A stretch of 52,448 nt of DNA from CAYQVW01 sp964421245 (GTDB taxonomy: Bacteria > Margulisbacteria > WOR-1 > XYC2-FULL-46-14): assembly GCA_964421245.1 (NCBI GenBank), contig CAYQVW010000012.1:1-52448 (forward strand). Direction: 5' to 3'. The notes below the pieces were generated by a model. It made no database searches. It saw only the letters and a program-made list of their open reading frames with translations, and had not been told where the DNA came from. The position numbers and the translations under genes were made by a program. Below are positions 24,052-32,331 of this stretch, piece after piece. Position 1 is the first letter of the stretch. Every line of letters begins with the position of its first letter.

Positions 24052-25224
24052 ATGAAGAAACGTATATGGGTAATTTTGGTTATAATTTTTATTTTTATGA
24101 CGGGGTTTATTTTAGGACAAGGATCTGCGCAAGAATCACTAGAGAAAAAACTGGATGTCTTTTTACAAGCACTCTCTTTGGTTAAAACACAATATGTGGA
24201 AAAAGAGGTAGACGATAGCAAGCTGGTTTATGGCGCAATTAGGGGAATGCTTGATGGATTAGGCGATCCTTATTCCCGCTTTTTGGAACCAAAATCATAT
24301 AAAGAGATGCTGATCCGTTTGGGAGGAGAATATAGTGGAATCGGAGTATATATTGGAATAAAGAAGAAGCAGCTTATGGTTATTTCTCCAATTGAAGGGA
24401 CTCCGGGATATAAGGCCGGTTTAAAACCTAAGGATAAGATTATTAAGATCGACGGTAAATCGACTACCGGAATGGCGCTCGAGAAGGCGGTATCTATAAT
24501 TCGTGGAAGACGAGGAACAATTGTAACCTTAACAATTATTAGGGGAAAAAGTGAGGCAAAAGATTTTCCAATAAAAAGGGACAAAATAGTAGTGCGTGCT
24601 ACCAAGTATAAGATGTTAACTGCCGATGTTGGATATATCAAGCTGAATACTTTTGAAAACAGGGCAGCCGCAAAAGAGATGAAACAAGCAATTAATGCAC
24701 TAAAAAGAAAAAACGCAAAAGGACTAGTTTTAGATGTGCGTGGAAATGGGGGAGGTCTTTTAGACAATGCGATTGAAATTGGTTCGATGTTTATTCCAGA
24801 GGGGGCAATTGTTCAGATTGTTGATCGGGAGAAGATGCGAGAAGTAAAATATAGTACTGGCAGAGTGATATGGACGGCACCGGTTGTTTTGCTTATTGAT
24901 GGGGCCTCTGCTTCTGCATCAGAGATATTGGCGGGAGCTCTGCGGGACAATAAGATTGCAACCTTGGTTGGAGAGACGACCTTTGGTAAGGCTTCGGTTC
25001 AGACAGTAAAAAGACTAGATGATAATTCGGCCCTGCTTTTGACTATTGCAAAATATTTAACTCCAAACGGTGATGATATAACTAAGAATGGAATCAGTCC
25101 AGAGGTTGTGGTAAAGATGACAACCGCAGAAGTTGAAGCGGTCTTTTTAAATAAACAAGAAAACAAAGATAAGCAGCTTGATCGAGCATTGGAAATGATT
25201 AATGAGATAATTTATGTCCAATAG
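24052..25224 (+). CDS. ctpA: Carboxy-terminal processing protease (S41)
   Basis: This periplasmic serine protease trims C-termini of envelope proteins. The 390-residue protein has an N-terminal membrane anchor (about 4-22), a PDZ domain (about 90-160: GIGVYIGIKKKQLMVISPIEGTPGYKAGLKPKDKI) and the S41 catalytic domain with the serine in GASASASEI (about 287) and the lysine in TFGKAS (about 313). An AGGGAGGA ribosome binding site precedes the ATG. It follows the M23 peptidase closely and overlaps the next gene by 11 bp. Confidence 0.94.
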   Translation: MKKRIWVILVIIFIFMTGFILGQGSAQESLEKKLDVFLQALSLVKTQYVEKEVDDSKLVYGAIRGMLDGLGDPYSRFLEPKSYKEMLIRLGGEYSGIGVYIGIKKKQLMVISPIEGTPGYKAGLKPKDKIIKIDGKSTTGMALEKAVSIIRGRRGTIVTLTIIRGKSEAKDFPIKRDKIVVRATKYKMLTADVGYIKLNTFENRAAAKEMKQAINALKRKNAKGLVLDVRGNGGGLLDNAIEIGSMFIPEGAIVQIVDREKMREVKYSTGRVIWTAPVVLLIDGASASASEILAGALRDNKIATLVGETTFGKASVQTVKRLDDNSALLLTIAKYLTPNGDDITKNGISPEVVVKMTTAEVEAVFLNKQENKDKQLDRALEMINEIIYVQ

Positions 25225-26194
25225 GGAATATTTGTCAGAGGTAAAATCTTTTCCGAGCATGCTTCTTTCCGCCCTTTCTTATGGAAAAGACTTAAAAGAG
25301 ATTAAAAAGCCAGGAGCAATCTTTGTTGCTGGTATGGGTGGATCGGGAATTTCTGGAGATATTGTTCAAGGTTATCTTAGTTCTCTGCCTATTTCTGTTA
25401 TAAAAAATTATGATCTTCCAAATAACATTAAAAAGACAGATCTTCTGGTTTGTATTAGTTATTCTGGTAATACCGAAGAGACATTATCTGTATTTAAGGC
25501 TGCCCTTAACATGGGGGTAAATATTGTAGTTATAACCTCCGGTGGAGAACTTCAGGAATTGGCAGAAAAGAACAACCTCCCGCTTATATTAGTATCAAAA
25601 GGGCTTCAACCTCGTTCGGCCCTACCATATATTATTGTTTCATTGTTAAAAATACTGGAGAAAGCCAAGCTAATCTCTCCTCTAGGGGGTGAATTGCTAG
25701 AGGCAGTAAATTATTTAAAAGAAAATGGAGAAAGATTGGAAAAACAGGCACAAGATTTGGCTAAGAAATTAAAAAACAAAACTCCTATTATCTTTGCTAC
25801 TCCCAAAACCCAAGCAATTGGATATAGATATAAAACTCAGTTTAACGAAAACAGTAAGGTTACGGCACATTTGAATGTTTTTCCCGAATTAAATCACAAC
25901 GAAATTGTTAATCTCTCGTATTTGGAAAAAGGCCAAGCCAAATTATGTTTACTCGTTTTAAAAGATGACAAGGATCATGATAGGATTAAAAAGAGAATCG
26001 AAATAACAAAATCCTTGTTGGGGGGTAATTTTTCTTGTGTTGAAGAATTACAATCTGATCAAACGGGACTTTGTAGTATATTATCATTGATATATCTTGG
26101 AGATCTTGTTACAGTTTATTTGGCATTTTTATATGATCGAAATCCAAAAGATATTGCGGTTATCGAGAAACTTAAGGAGGAATTGAAAAAATGA
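25214..26194 (+). CDS. Bifunctional phosphoglucose/phosphomannose isomerase
   Basis: This SIS-fold enzyme interconverts fructose-6-phosphate with glucose-6-phosphate or mannose-6-phosphate. The 326-residue length and the motifs VAGMGGSGISGDI, ISYSGNTEETL and LNHNEIVN are those of the archaeal/bacterial bifunctional family. The neighbouring nucleotidyltransferase uses a hexose-1-phosphate, so the pair may feed activated sugars for envelope glycans. The start lies inside the end of the S41 gene. Confidence 0.9.
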   Translation: MSNREYLSEVKSFPSMLLSALSYGKDLKEIKKPGAIFVAGMGGSGISGDIVQGYLSSLPISVIKNYDLPNNIKKTDLLVCISYSGNTEETLSVFKAALNMGVNIVVITSGGELQELAEKNNLPLILVSKGLQPRSALPYIIVSLLKILEKAKLISPLGGELLEAVNYLKENGERLEKQAQDLAKKLKNKTPIIFATPKTQAIGYRYKTQFNENSKVTAHLNVFPELNHNEIVNLSYLEKGQAKLCLLVLKDDKDHDRIKKRIEITKSLLGGNFSCVEELQSDQTGLCSILSLIYLGDLVTVYLAFLYDRNPKDIAVIEKLKEELKK

Positions 26195-27261
26195 ATGAAA
26201 AAAAAGGAATGAAGGCAGTTATAATTGCCGGGGGACTTGGAACTCGTTTGCGCCCATTAACCTATAATCTTCCAAAACCGGTAGTTCCATTAGTTAATAT
26301 TCCAATGGTAATGCATCAGATTTCGCTTCTGGCCAGACATGGAATAAGAGATATTATATTAAACCTGCACTATCTTCCGGAGTCGATTAAAACTATTCTT
26401 AGCAAAGAACGTGAGCTGGGAGTGAATTTAGAATTCTCAATAGAAGAGAATCCTCTTGGAACCTGTGGTGCAGTAAAAAATGCAGAAGAATTTTTTAATG
26501 ATGAACCACTTTTGGTTTTTAACGGTGATACCATATCAGATATTAATTTAACAGAGCTGATAGAGTTTCACAAAAAAAACAAAGCAAAAACTACAATTAC
26601 CTTAGTTAAGGTTCCTGATCCAACTCCCTATGGCTTAGTCGTTACAGATGAGAGCGGTAGAATTAAAGAATTTATTGAGAAGCCGACCTATCAAAAAGGG
26701 GGAGTTAATACTATTAACGCAGGTGTTTATGTGATTGACCCATCCGTTTGGAAAAAGGTTCCAACCAAGCAAAATTATTCTTTTGAAAAACAACTCTTTC
26801 CCGATTTTATTAAGAGCAAAGAACCCTTTTATGCTTTTGTATCGGATGGTTATTGGATTGATATTGGAACTCCGGAAAAATATAAGCTGGCTCAAAAAGA
26901 TATTCTAATGGGCAGAATTGATGTTGGGCTTCGCGACAAGAGCGATGGAGCGAATTGGATTGGGCATAATTGTATGATCGATTCGACTGCTCGTCTTGAA
27001 AGTCCGGTTATGATAGGGGATGGCGTAATTATTGATCAGAGAGCGACAATACAGGACGAAACTGTCATAGGAGACAAGGTTCGTGTTGGGCCTGAGAGCC
27101 GAGTTGAAGGATCAGTAATTTGGAGAAATACTATTGTAGGCGAACAGGTTGTATTGCACGATTGCATTATTGGTGCAAATTGTATAATTGAGGACTTTGT
27201 AAATCTTGATGGTGCAATTATTGGTGACCATAGTATAATTAAGAAAGGGTCTAGGTTTTAG
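26191..27261 (+). CDS. Sugar nucleotidyltransferase (mannose-1-phosphate guanylyltransferase-like)
   Basis: The N-terminal domain is a nucleotidyltransferase with IIAGGLGTRLRPLTYNLPK, FNGDTISD, and EKPTY. The C-terminal third (about 255-356) is a left-handed beta-helix built of hexapeptide steps. This arrangement fits GDP-mannose or related NDP-sugar pyrophosphorylases; the base and sugar cannot be fixed from sequence alone. The ATG at 26191 overlaps the isomerase stop as ATGA; a second ATG six codons later is an alternative start. Confidence 0.88.
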   Translation: MNEKKGMKAVIIAGGLGTRLRPLTYNLPKPVVPLVNIPMVMHQISLLARHGIRDIILNLHYLPESIKTILSKERELGVNLEFSIEENPLGTCGAVKNAEEFFNDEPLLVFNGDTISDINLTELIEFHKKNKAKTTITLVKVPDPTPYGLVVTDESGRIKEFIEKPTYQKGGVNTINAGVYVIDPSVWKKVPTKQNYSFEKQLFPDFIKSKEPFYAFVSDGYWIDIGTPEKYKLAQKDILMGRIDVGLRDKSDGANWIGHNCMIDSTARLESPVMIGDGVIIDQRATIQDETVIGDKVRVGPESRVEGSVIWRNTIVGEQVVLHDCIIGANCIIEDFVNLDGAIIGDHSIIKKGSRF

Positions 27262-27303
27262 GGAAGAGGAGGAAAGTGAGGGAGTAGGAGGGATGAGTAG
27301 GGA
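27262..27303. repeat. Purine-rich short repeats between the nucleotidyltransferase and hisD
   Basis: The whole 42-base gap is made of GGGA/GTAG units with rough 7-base spacing (GAGTAGG, AGGGATG, AGTAGGG). The same wording occurs inside ftsK at 45895-45940. Confidence 0.55.
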
Positions 27304-28578
27304 ATGTTGAAAATAATTAAAAAAGATAAAATAGAGGCGGAAATAAAGCTGCTAAAAGAAAAATCAGCAGTTGGTTTGGATTTACCACAAGAGAAAACAG
27401 TTCGTGAAATTATTAAAAATGTTCGCAATAAGGGCGATAAGGCATTAGTAGACTACGCTAAAAAATTTGATAAAGTCTCCCTTGAGACAGATGAAATAAA
27501 AATAAGCGAAACTGAGATAAAAGAAGCCTATGATAAGGTAAGTTCGGCCTATCTTGAAGCCATAAAAGAAGCAATTCAAAGTATTGGAGCTTATCACGAA
27601 CGCCAGAAAATATCACCCCTAAAGATTCAAACCCAGAAGAAGTTTTTAAGCCTTCGCAGCCTTGCACTAAACAAAGTGGGGGTATATGTTCCAGGGGGAA
27701 AAGCAATATATCCAAGTTCGGTTTTAATGAATGTTATTCCAGCCCAAATTGCCGGAGTATCAAATATTGTTTTAATATCTCCTCCACCAATTGCTCCATC
27801 GATTCTGGTTGCAGCTAATGAGCTTGGTGTAAAGGATATCTATCAGGCTGGAGGTGCGCAGGGGGTAGCCGCGCTTGCTCTTGGGACAGAGACAATTCCT
27901 CAAGTAGACAAGGTAGTTGGACCGGGCAATATATATGTTATGCTTGCTAAAAAACTTCTTTATGGAATTGTTGGGATTGATTCTTTGGCTGGACCATCAG
28001 ATGTTTTAATTATTGCGGATGAAAGCGCTAACATCGACTATGTAACAATTGATCTATTAGCTCAAGCAGAGCATGATCCAAATGCTGCTGCTATATTAGT
28101 TACCACCTCTCTTGAGTTGGCAGAAAAAATTAAGGCCAAAATCCCATTAATAGTTAAAAATCTTGAAAGAAGTAAGATTATCGAAGCTTCTTTGAAGAAT
28201 AATGGAAGGATTTTTGTGGTTGACTCAATTGAAGAAGCGGTTGATGTAACAAACAAAATCGCTCCGGAGCACTTAGAAATTATTGTAACCGATCCGCAGC
28301 ATATTTTAGATAAGATTCGAAACGCCGGGGCAATTTTTATCGGTCCTTATTCGCCAGTTGCGGTGGGGGATTATATGGCTGGACCAAATCATACTCTTCC
28401 AACTGCAGGTACTGCACGATTTTCATCGCCTTTAACAGTTTATGACTTCTTAAAACATCAAAGCATTATCGGTTATTCAAAAGATGCACTACGGGATGAT
28501 CGTGAATCTGCGGTTACACTGGCCGAAGTTGAGGGACTAGATCTTCACGCAAAGTCCATCGAAGCCCGTTTTAACTAA
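27304..28578 (+). CDS. hisD: Histidinol dehydrogenase
   Basis: HisD oxidises histidinol to histidine using two NAD and a zinc ion. The 424-residue protein is full length. Motifs include VGPGNIYVMLAKK, AGPSDVLIIADES, LLAQAEHDPNAAAILVT (zinc ligands Gln and His), the catalytic pair in APEHLEI, and VGDYMAGPNHTLPTAGTARF near the end. No other his genes are present. The converging PHP-domain gene, a candidate phosphatase, overlaps its end by four bases, which may be coincidence or a hint of a shared pathway. Confidence 0.96.
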   Translation: MLKIIKKDKIEAEIKLLKEKSAVGLDLPQEKTVREIIKNVRNKGDKALVDYAKKFDKVSLETDEIKISETEIKEAYDKVSSAYLEAIKEAIQSIGAYHERQKISPLKIQTQKKFLSLRSLALNKVGVYVPGGKAIYPSSVLMNVIPAQIAGVSNIVLISPPPIAPSILVAANELGVKDIYQAGGAQGVAALALGTETIPQVDKVVGPGNIYVMLAKKLLYGIVGIDSLAGPSDVLIIADESANIDYVTIDLLAQAEHDPNAAAILVTTSLELAEKIKAKIPLIVKNLERSKIIEASLKNNGRIFVVDSIEEAVDVTNKIAPEHLEIIVTDPQHILDKIRNAGAIFIGPYSPVAVGDYMAGPNHTLPTAGTARFSSPLTVYDFLKHQSIIGYSKDALRDDRESAVTLAEVEGLDLHAKSIEARFN

Positions 28579-29249
28579 AGATGTCTCTTAATTAATTCCT
28601 GTGGATTATCTTTTATTACAGTCAGAGCATCTTTATCAGAAAGTCCGGCCTCTTTTGCTAATTTAAATGCTTCTTCTTGTGTAATTAAATCTCTTTCTGT
28701 GTGAGCGTCGGTGTTTACTAGCAGTTTTGCTCCGTATTTTTTTGCAAGTTTTGCAATGTGGGCGTTTCCTTTCTTGTGTCCAGCACGAGCAGTGATTTCT
28801 AGAAAAACACCGTTTTTAGCAGCCAGCTTTACATCTTCATCTGTTATATCTCCAGGATGGGCTAGAATGTCTACCAATCCAGATTCAAGAACTGCAGCGT
28901 GATTAGTTCCAGGATAAACTTTTTCAATTGGAGATTCTCCATGCACTACAATAATCTTGGCACCAAGGCTTCTAGCCTTTTTGCAATATTTAGCAATGTT
29001 TTCTGGTTTAATATAACTTACTTCAGCTCCAGAAAAGACTCTAATTGGAAGTTCGTCCTGCATCTCTTCCAAAAATTTATTAATTGCCGGAATTGCTATA
29101 TTGATATTTGATGCATCAACGTGATCGGTTAGCGCAATAGTTGATGCTCCACGAATTTCTGCTTCTCGCACAATTGCAGCAGGCAAGAGTGCACCATCTG
29201 AGAAGATAGTGTGCATGTGAAAATCGTAACGTGGCCCCAGGTCTTTCAT
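28575..29249 (-). CDS. PHP-domain phosphoesterase, possible histidinol phosphatase
   Basis: The PHP metal-binding motifs are all present in the 224-residue protein: HMHTIFSDG, LTDHVDAS, VVHGESP, ILAHPGD and NTDAHTERD. PHP proteins hydrolyse phosphoesters with a trinuclear metal site. Convergence with hisD and resemblance to HisK-like proteins make histidinol-phosphate a candidate substrate; a general phosphoesterase role is equally possible. It is the last gene of the minus-strand run mgtC-rnfA-rnfB-miaA, four bases after miaA. Confidence 0.88.
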   Translation of the reverse strand: MKDLGPRYDFHMHTIFSDGALLPAAIVREAEIRGASTIALTDHVDASNINIAIPAINKFLEEMQDELPIRVFSGAEVSYIKPENIAKYCKKARSLGAKIIVVHGESPIEKVYPGTNHAAVLESGLVDILAHPGDITDEDVKLAAKNGVFLEITARAGHKKGNAHIAKLAKKYGAKLLVNTDAHTERDLITQEEAFKLAKEAGLSDKDALTVIKDNPQELIKRHL

Positions 29250-29253
29250 CCTT

Positions 29254-30105
29254 CTATGATACTAGAAGCCAATTTACATTGTCAAACCGATTAAACCAGG
29301 TCATTTGGCGTCTTGCGAAATTTCTGGTTTTTTGTTTTAAGAGTTTTACCATATCATCATAAGAATATTTATTATCCAGATAATCAATAACCTCTTTATA
29401 TCCCAGTGCCTGCATCGATTTTAGATCACGAGTATATCCTTTTTTGAGCAATCCCTTTACTTCATCGATTAAGCCTTTTTCAAGCATCAGGTCAACTCTT
29501 TTTTCAATTCGTTTATAAAGTTTTTCACGTGGTAGATTGGGTCCAATTAACTTGAAACCTGCGGCTAAACGCCGCGGTTTCCTTTCTTTTTGTAATGTAC
29601 TAATTGGCTTCCCGGTTATTTCGTAAACTTCGAGTGCTCGAATTATTCGTTTTTTATCATTGGGATGGATTTTTTTAGCGGAGTCCGGATCGAGAGTTGT
29701 AAGTTGTGAGTAGAGAGTGGTAAGTGGTTGTTTTTCTAGTTTTTCGCGGATTTTAGGATCTGCTTTTGCAATAGGAAACGAATATCCTTCAAGTAAGGAT
29801 TTAATATACAGGCCAGTTCCACCAACGATGATTGGGTTCTTGATTTTCTTTATTAGTCTTTCGGCTTCAGATACAAAATCGGAGACGGTCCAAGATTCAT
29901 CTGGATTTCGAATATCAATTAGATGATGTGGGATGCCTTGTCTTTCTTCTTCGGTCGGTTTTGCAGTACCAATATTCATTCCTCGATAAACCTGCATTGA
30001 ATCGGCAGAGATTATTTCTCCATTATGCTCTTTAGCATATTCAATCGAATATTTGGTTTTACCAACGGCGGTGGGACCGAGGATTATTACAGTTCGATTA
30101 TGCAT
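29254..30105 (-). CDS. miaA: tRNA dimethylallyltransferase
   Basis: MiaA adds the isopentenyl group to A37 of tRNAs that read U-starting codons. The 283-residue protein has the P-loop GPTAVGKTKYS, DSMQVYRGMNIGTAKP, HHLIDIRNPDESWTV and the C-terminal QKTRNFARRQMTWFNR. Two repeat types are read in frame: 7-base units (29694-29728, translated PLTTLYSQLTTLD) and an imperfect 26-bp hairpin (29555-29580, translated KPRRLAAGF). The start lies inside the end of rnfB. Confidence 0.95.
   Translation of the reverse strand: MHNRTVIILGPTAVGKTKYSIEYAKEHNGEIISADSMQVYRGMNIGTAKPTEEERQGIPHHLIDIRNPDESWTVSDFVSEAERLIKKIKNPIIVGGTGLYIKSLLEGYSFPIAKADPKIREKLEKQPLTTLYSQLTTLDPDSAKKIHPNDKKRIIRALEVYEITGKPISTLQKERKPRRLAAGFKLIGPNLPREKLYKRIEKRVDLMLEKGLIDEVKGLLKKGYTRDLKSMQALGYKEVIDYLDNKYSYDDMVKLLKQKTRNFARRQMTWFNRFDNVNWLLVS
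29555..29580. repeat. Imperfect hairpin inside miaA
   Basis: AAACCTGCGGC and GCCGCGGTTT pair around a five-base loop, with one unpaired T in the first arm. It is translated in the variable surface region before LIGPNLPREKLY. Confidence 0.65.
29694..29728. repeat. 7-base tandem repeats inside miaA
   Basis: GAGTTGT, AAGTTGT, GAGTAGA, GAGTGGT, AAGTGGT: five units in perfect register on the plus strand, read on the minus strand as a Leu/Thr-rich segment. Confidence 0.8.
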
Positions 30106-30881
30106 TTAGTAGGGCAGGCCTTGAAGCATTCGCCAGATTTAGTGCATTTTGTCTGATCAATTGTTGCCAAGAAATCTTTTAATTCAATTGCCTGTGAAGG
30201 ACACTTTCTAACACACAATCCGCAACCGATGCAAGATACTTTGCAGGCTTTTCTTGAAACAGCTCCTTTATCTTTTGAAGAACAATTAATATGATATTTT
30301 GCAGTCATTGGAAGCAAGACAAATAATCCTCTAGGACAAGCGGTTACACACTTCCCGCAAGAAATGCATTTATTTTTATCTACTATTGGCAATCCGTTTC
30401 CATTAATAATAATACAATCAACCGGACAAACTCGAACGCAATCTGCTAAACCAAGACAACCATAAGAACAGGCTTTAAATCCTCCACCAGTTGCGTTTGC
30501 GGCAGAACAGGTTTGAACCCCATCGTAATCAAATTTGGGAGGACATTGTTCTTTACCGCCGCCGCATTTTAAGGCTGCAATTATTTTTTCTTTTTTTGCA
30601 CTGGCATCAATTCCCATAATCTTGCTTATTTGACAAGCAATCTGCTCTCCACCAAGAAGACAGCCGGCTGCATCAACCTTTCCTGCAACAACTGCTTCAG
30701 AAAATCCACGACAGCCAGGGAATCCACATGCTCCGCAATTTGCTCCGGGTAAGGCTTCGTCAATTTCTTCAATGCGAGGATCAACCTTTCTATAAAACTT
30801 CTGATTAGCATAGGCCAATATTACTCCGGCAACAAAGCCGATGCTCCCAAGACCCAATATAGAGATTAATATTATCTTCAT
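30087..30881 (-). CDS. rnfB: Electron transport complex protein RnfB
   Basis: RnfB is the iron-sulfur subunit of the membrane ferredoxin:NAD oxidoreductase (Rnf), which couples electron flow to Na+ or H+ transport. The 264-residue protein has an N-terminal membrane helix (about 3-26), the GANCGACGFPGCRG cluster site, then ferredoxin-type motifs (DCVRVCPVDC, CISCGKCVTACP, CIGCGLCVRKCP, and a final GECFKACPTKC). It overlaps rnfA by four bases. rnfC, D, G and E are not in the window. Confidence 0.94.
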   Translation of the reverse strand: MKIILISILGLGSIGFVAGVILAYANQKFYRKVDPRIEEIDEALPGANCGACGFPGCRGFSEAVVAGKVDAAGCLLGGEQIACQISKIMGIDASAKKEKIIAALKCGGGKEQCPPKFDYDGVQTCSAANATGGGFKACSYGCLGLADCVRVCPVDCIIINGNGLPIVDKNKCISCGKCVTACPRGLFVLLPMTAKYHINCSSKDKGAVSRKACKVSCIGCGLCVRKCPSQAIELKDFLATIDQTKCTKSGECFKACPTKCIIEL

Positions 30882-31459
30882 TGTGGAATTAATGCAGCAA
30901 AACCGAGAAATGCAATACTAAGCAGCCCGGCTACAATAAATGTAATTGGTGCTCCCTTTAGTGCCTTTGGAACCGGAGCCAGATCTAATCTTTCTCTAAT
31001 CCCAGCCATTAAAAGCAATGCCAGGGTGAATCCAAGCCCTGCTCCAAGACCGTTTACAATACTTTCTATAAAAGAGAGTCCTGTTCGAATATTTAAAATT
31101 GCAACACCAAGCACTGCGCAATTAGTTGTTATCAATGGCAGATATATTCCTAAGGCATTTTTAAGAGTAGGAGAGACTTTATTAATTATTATTTCACAAA
31201 GTTGGACTAATGAAGCAACAACTAGAATAAAAGATATTGTTTGTAAAAATTCTAACCCAAACGGGACCAGTAAGAAATTGTGAATAAGCCAAGTAACAAG
31301 GGAGGCTACTGTCATTACAAAAACAACTGCTGCCCCCATTCCGATAGATGCATCAATTTGAGAAGAAACCCCGATAAAAGGACAAATTCCCAAAAACCTT
31401 GTTAAGATAAAATTATTTACTAATACCGCACTAATAATTATTAGGTATAATTTTTGCAT
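30878..31459 (-). CDS. rnfA: Electron transport complex protein RnfA
   Basis: RnfA is an integral membrane subunit of the Rnf complex, related to NqrE. The 193-residue protein has about six membrane helices and the family features NNFILTRFLGICPF near the N-terminus and LPLITTNCAVLGVAI, whose Cys residues hold an intramembrane cluster in studied complexes. Its ATG follows the mgtC stop directly. Normally rnfE precedes rnfA; here mgtC does. Confidence 0.94.
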   Translation of the reverse strand: MQKLYLIIISAVLVNNFILTRFLGICPFIGVSSQIDASIGMGAAVVFVMTVASLVTWLIHNFLLVPFGLEFLQTISFILVVASLVQLCEIIINKVSPTLKNALGIYLPLITTNCAVLGVAILNIRTGLSFIESIVNGLGAGLGFTLALLLMAGIRERLDLAPVPKALKGAPITFIVAGLLSIAFLGFAALIPQ

Positions 31460-31891
31460 CTATCCTTCGCCAGTTGATCCAAATAACTTTTTTTCGATCC
31501 GTCCCAAAAGGGTTAAAACAAACACACTAAATAGAGTTACTATTATTGCTGCATTAAAGTAACCAAAGGCTAAGGCCATTCCAATGGCAGCGGTTACCCA
31601 AATTGATGCTGCAGTTGTTATTCCCAAGACGGATCTTCCAGCTTGAAGAATTGTTCCAGCACCGATGAAACCTATTCCAGTTACAACCGAAGCTGCGATT
31701 CTACCGGCACTCTCTCCTGGAAATTCTCTGGCCACAAAAATAGAGACAATCGAAAAAAGGGCAGAGCCTAAACAGACTAAAATATGGGTTCTAAGTCCTG
31801 CGGCTTTTTTATCCTTTTCTCTAAAATAACCGATAACTCCTCCAAAAACCAAAGCCAAAACTAATTTTAAGATAAGATCTAATTCATTCAT
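31460..31891 (-). CDS. mgtC: MgtC/SapB family membrane protein
   Basis: The 143-residue protein has four membrane helices and the MgtC signature GYFREKDKKAAGLRTHILVCLGS, GIGFIGAGTI and GITTAASIWVTAAIG. MgtC-family proteins affect adaptation to low Mg2+ and ATP synthase activity in some pathogens; in most bacteria the role is unknown. It is the short type lacking the C-terminal cytoplasmic domain. It opens the operon mgtC-rnfA-rnfB-miaA-PHP and may share with RnfAB a role in membrane energetics. Confidence 0.88.
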   Translation of the reverse strand: MNELDLILKLVLALVFGGVIGYFREKDKKAAGLRTHILVCLGSALFSIVSIFVAREFPGESAGRIAASVVTGIGFIGAGTILQAGRSVLGITTAASIWVTAAIGMALAFGYFNAAIIVTLFSVFVLTLLGRIEKKLFGSTGEG

Positions 31892-31927
31892 TAATAATCA
31901 CCTCTCGGTCATTATAACAAAAAAGAG

Positions 31928-31955
31928 TGAAATTTACTAAAATTTGATTCGAAAA
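31928..31955 (+). promoter_or_regulatory. Sigma-28-like promoter of the 31962 small gene
   Basis: TGAAATTT (31928-31935), 14 bases, CGAAAA (31950-31955). The ATG at 31962 follows after six bases, so the mRNA would be leaderless. Confidence 0.6.
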
Positions 31956-31961
31956 AAAAGT

Positions 31962-32213
31962 ATGATAAATGGAATTTCTTTTCGAGTTTGTTCTATGCTT
32001 TCTGCTGTGACGAATACTCCTGCTGCTTCAAATCAAAAGAATGAATCATCAATGGATTTTCATATATTAGGCGTTGTTGGCGATATTATTGAAAAAGATC
32101 CAGGGCTTGCGCTTATTGTTTCCTTTGTTTCGATATTGTCTCTTGGTGTGCTCTACGTTTGTTTTTTCAAACCTTATTTACAGGGTGATAAGTACATTCA
32201 TCGAAAAATGTAA
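31962..32213 (+). CDS. Small single-pass membrane protein
   Basis: The family is not recognised; 83 residues. A Ser/Asn-rich N-terminal half precedes one clear membrane helix (about 50-68: LALIVSFVSILSLGVLYVCFF) and a short basic tail (YIHRKM). The ATG at 31962 is preferred: an upstream in-frame TTG at 31944 lies inside the predicted promoter. It is transcribed from a sigma-28-like promoter, divergent from mgtC, and followed by a two-hairpin repeat that may end its transcript. Confidence 0.6.
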   Translation: MINGISFRVCSMLSAVTNTPAASNQKNESSMDFHILGVVGDIIEKDPGLALIVSFVSILSLGVLYVCFFKPYLQGDKYIHRKM

Positions 32214-32221
32214 ACCACCTG

Positions 32222-32281
32222 CCCCGACGTAAAGTCGGGATCCGCCTCTGGCGGAAAATTTTTATAAATATAGTGAAATTT
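32222..32281. repeat. Two-hairpin repeat, copy 1
   Basis: Hairpin CCCGAC-GTAAA-GTCGGG (32223-32239), hairpin CCGCC-TCT-GGCGG (32242-32254), AAAATTTTT, then AAATATAG running into the TGAAATTT box of the next promoter. Copy 2 is at 43099-43160. The second stem with its T run could also act as a terminator. Confidence 0.8.
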
Positions 32282-32301
32282 TGTTTTTTTATAACAGATA
32301 A
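32274..32301 (+). promoter_or_regulatory. Sigma-28-like promoter of the ROK gene
   Basis: TGAAATTT (32274-32281), 14 bases, AGATAA (32296-32301). A GGGGGAA ribosome binding site lies just before the ATG at 32332. Confidence 0.65.
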
Positions 32302-32331
32302 ATACTCGTATAAATTTAAGGGGGAATAATA

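Noticed and set aside
28735..28750. GCAAGTTT inside the PHP-domain gene
   Set aside because: The base 15 positions downstream does not begin CGATA, and the site is within a coding region facing the wrong way for any start.
31944..31961. Upstream TTG start for the small membrane protein
   Set aside because: It lies inside the predicted promoter; the ATG at 31962 is better.
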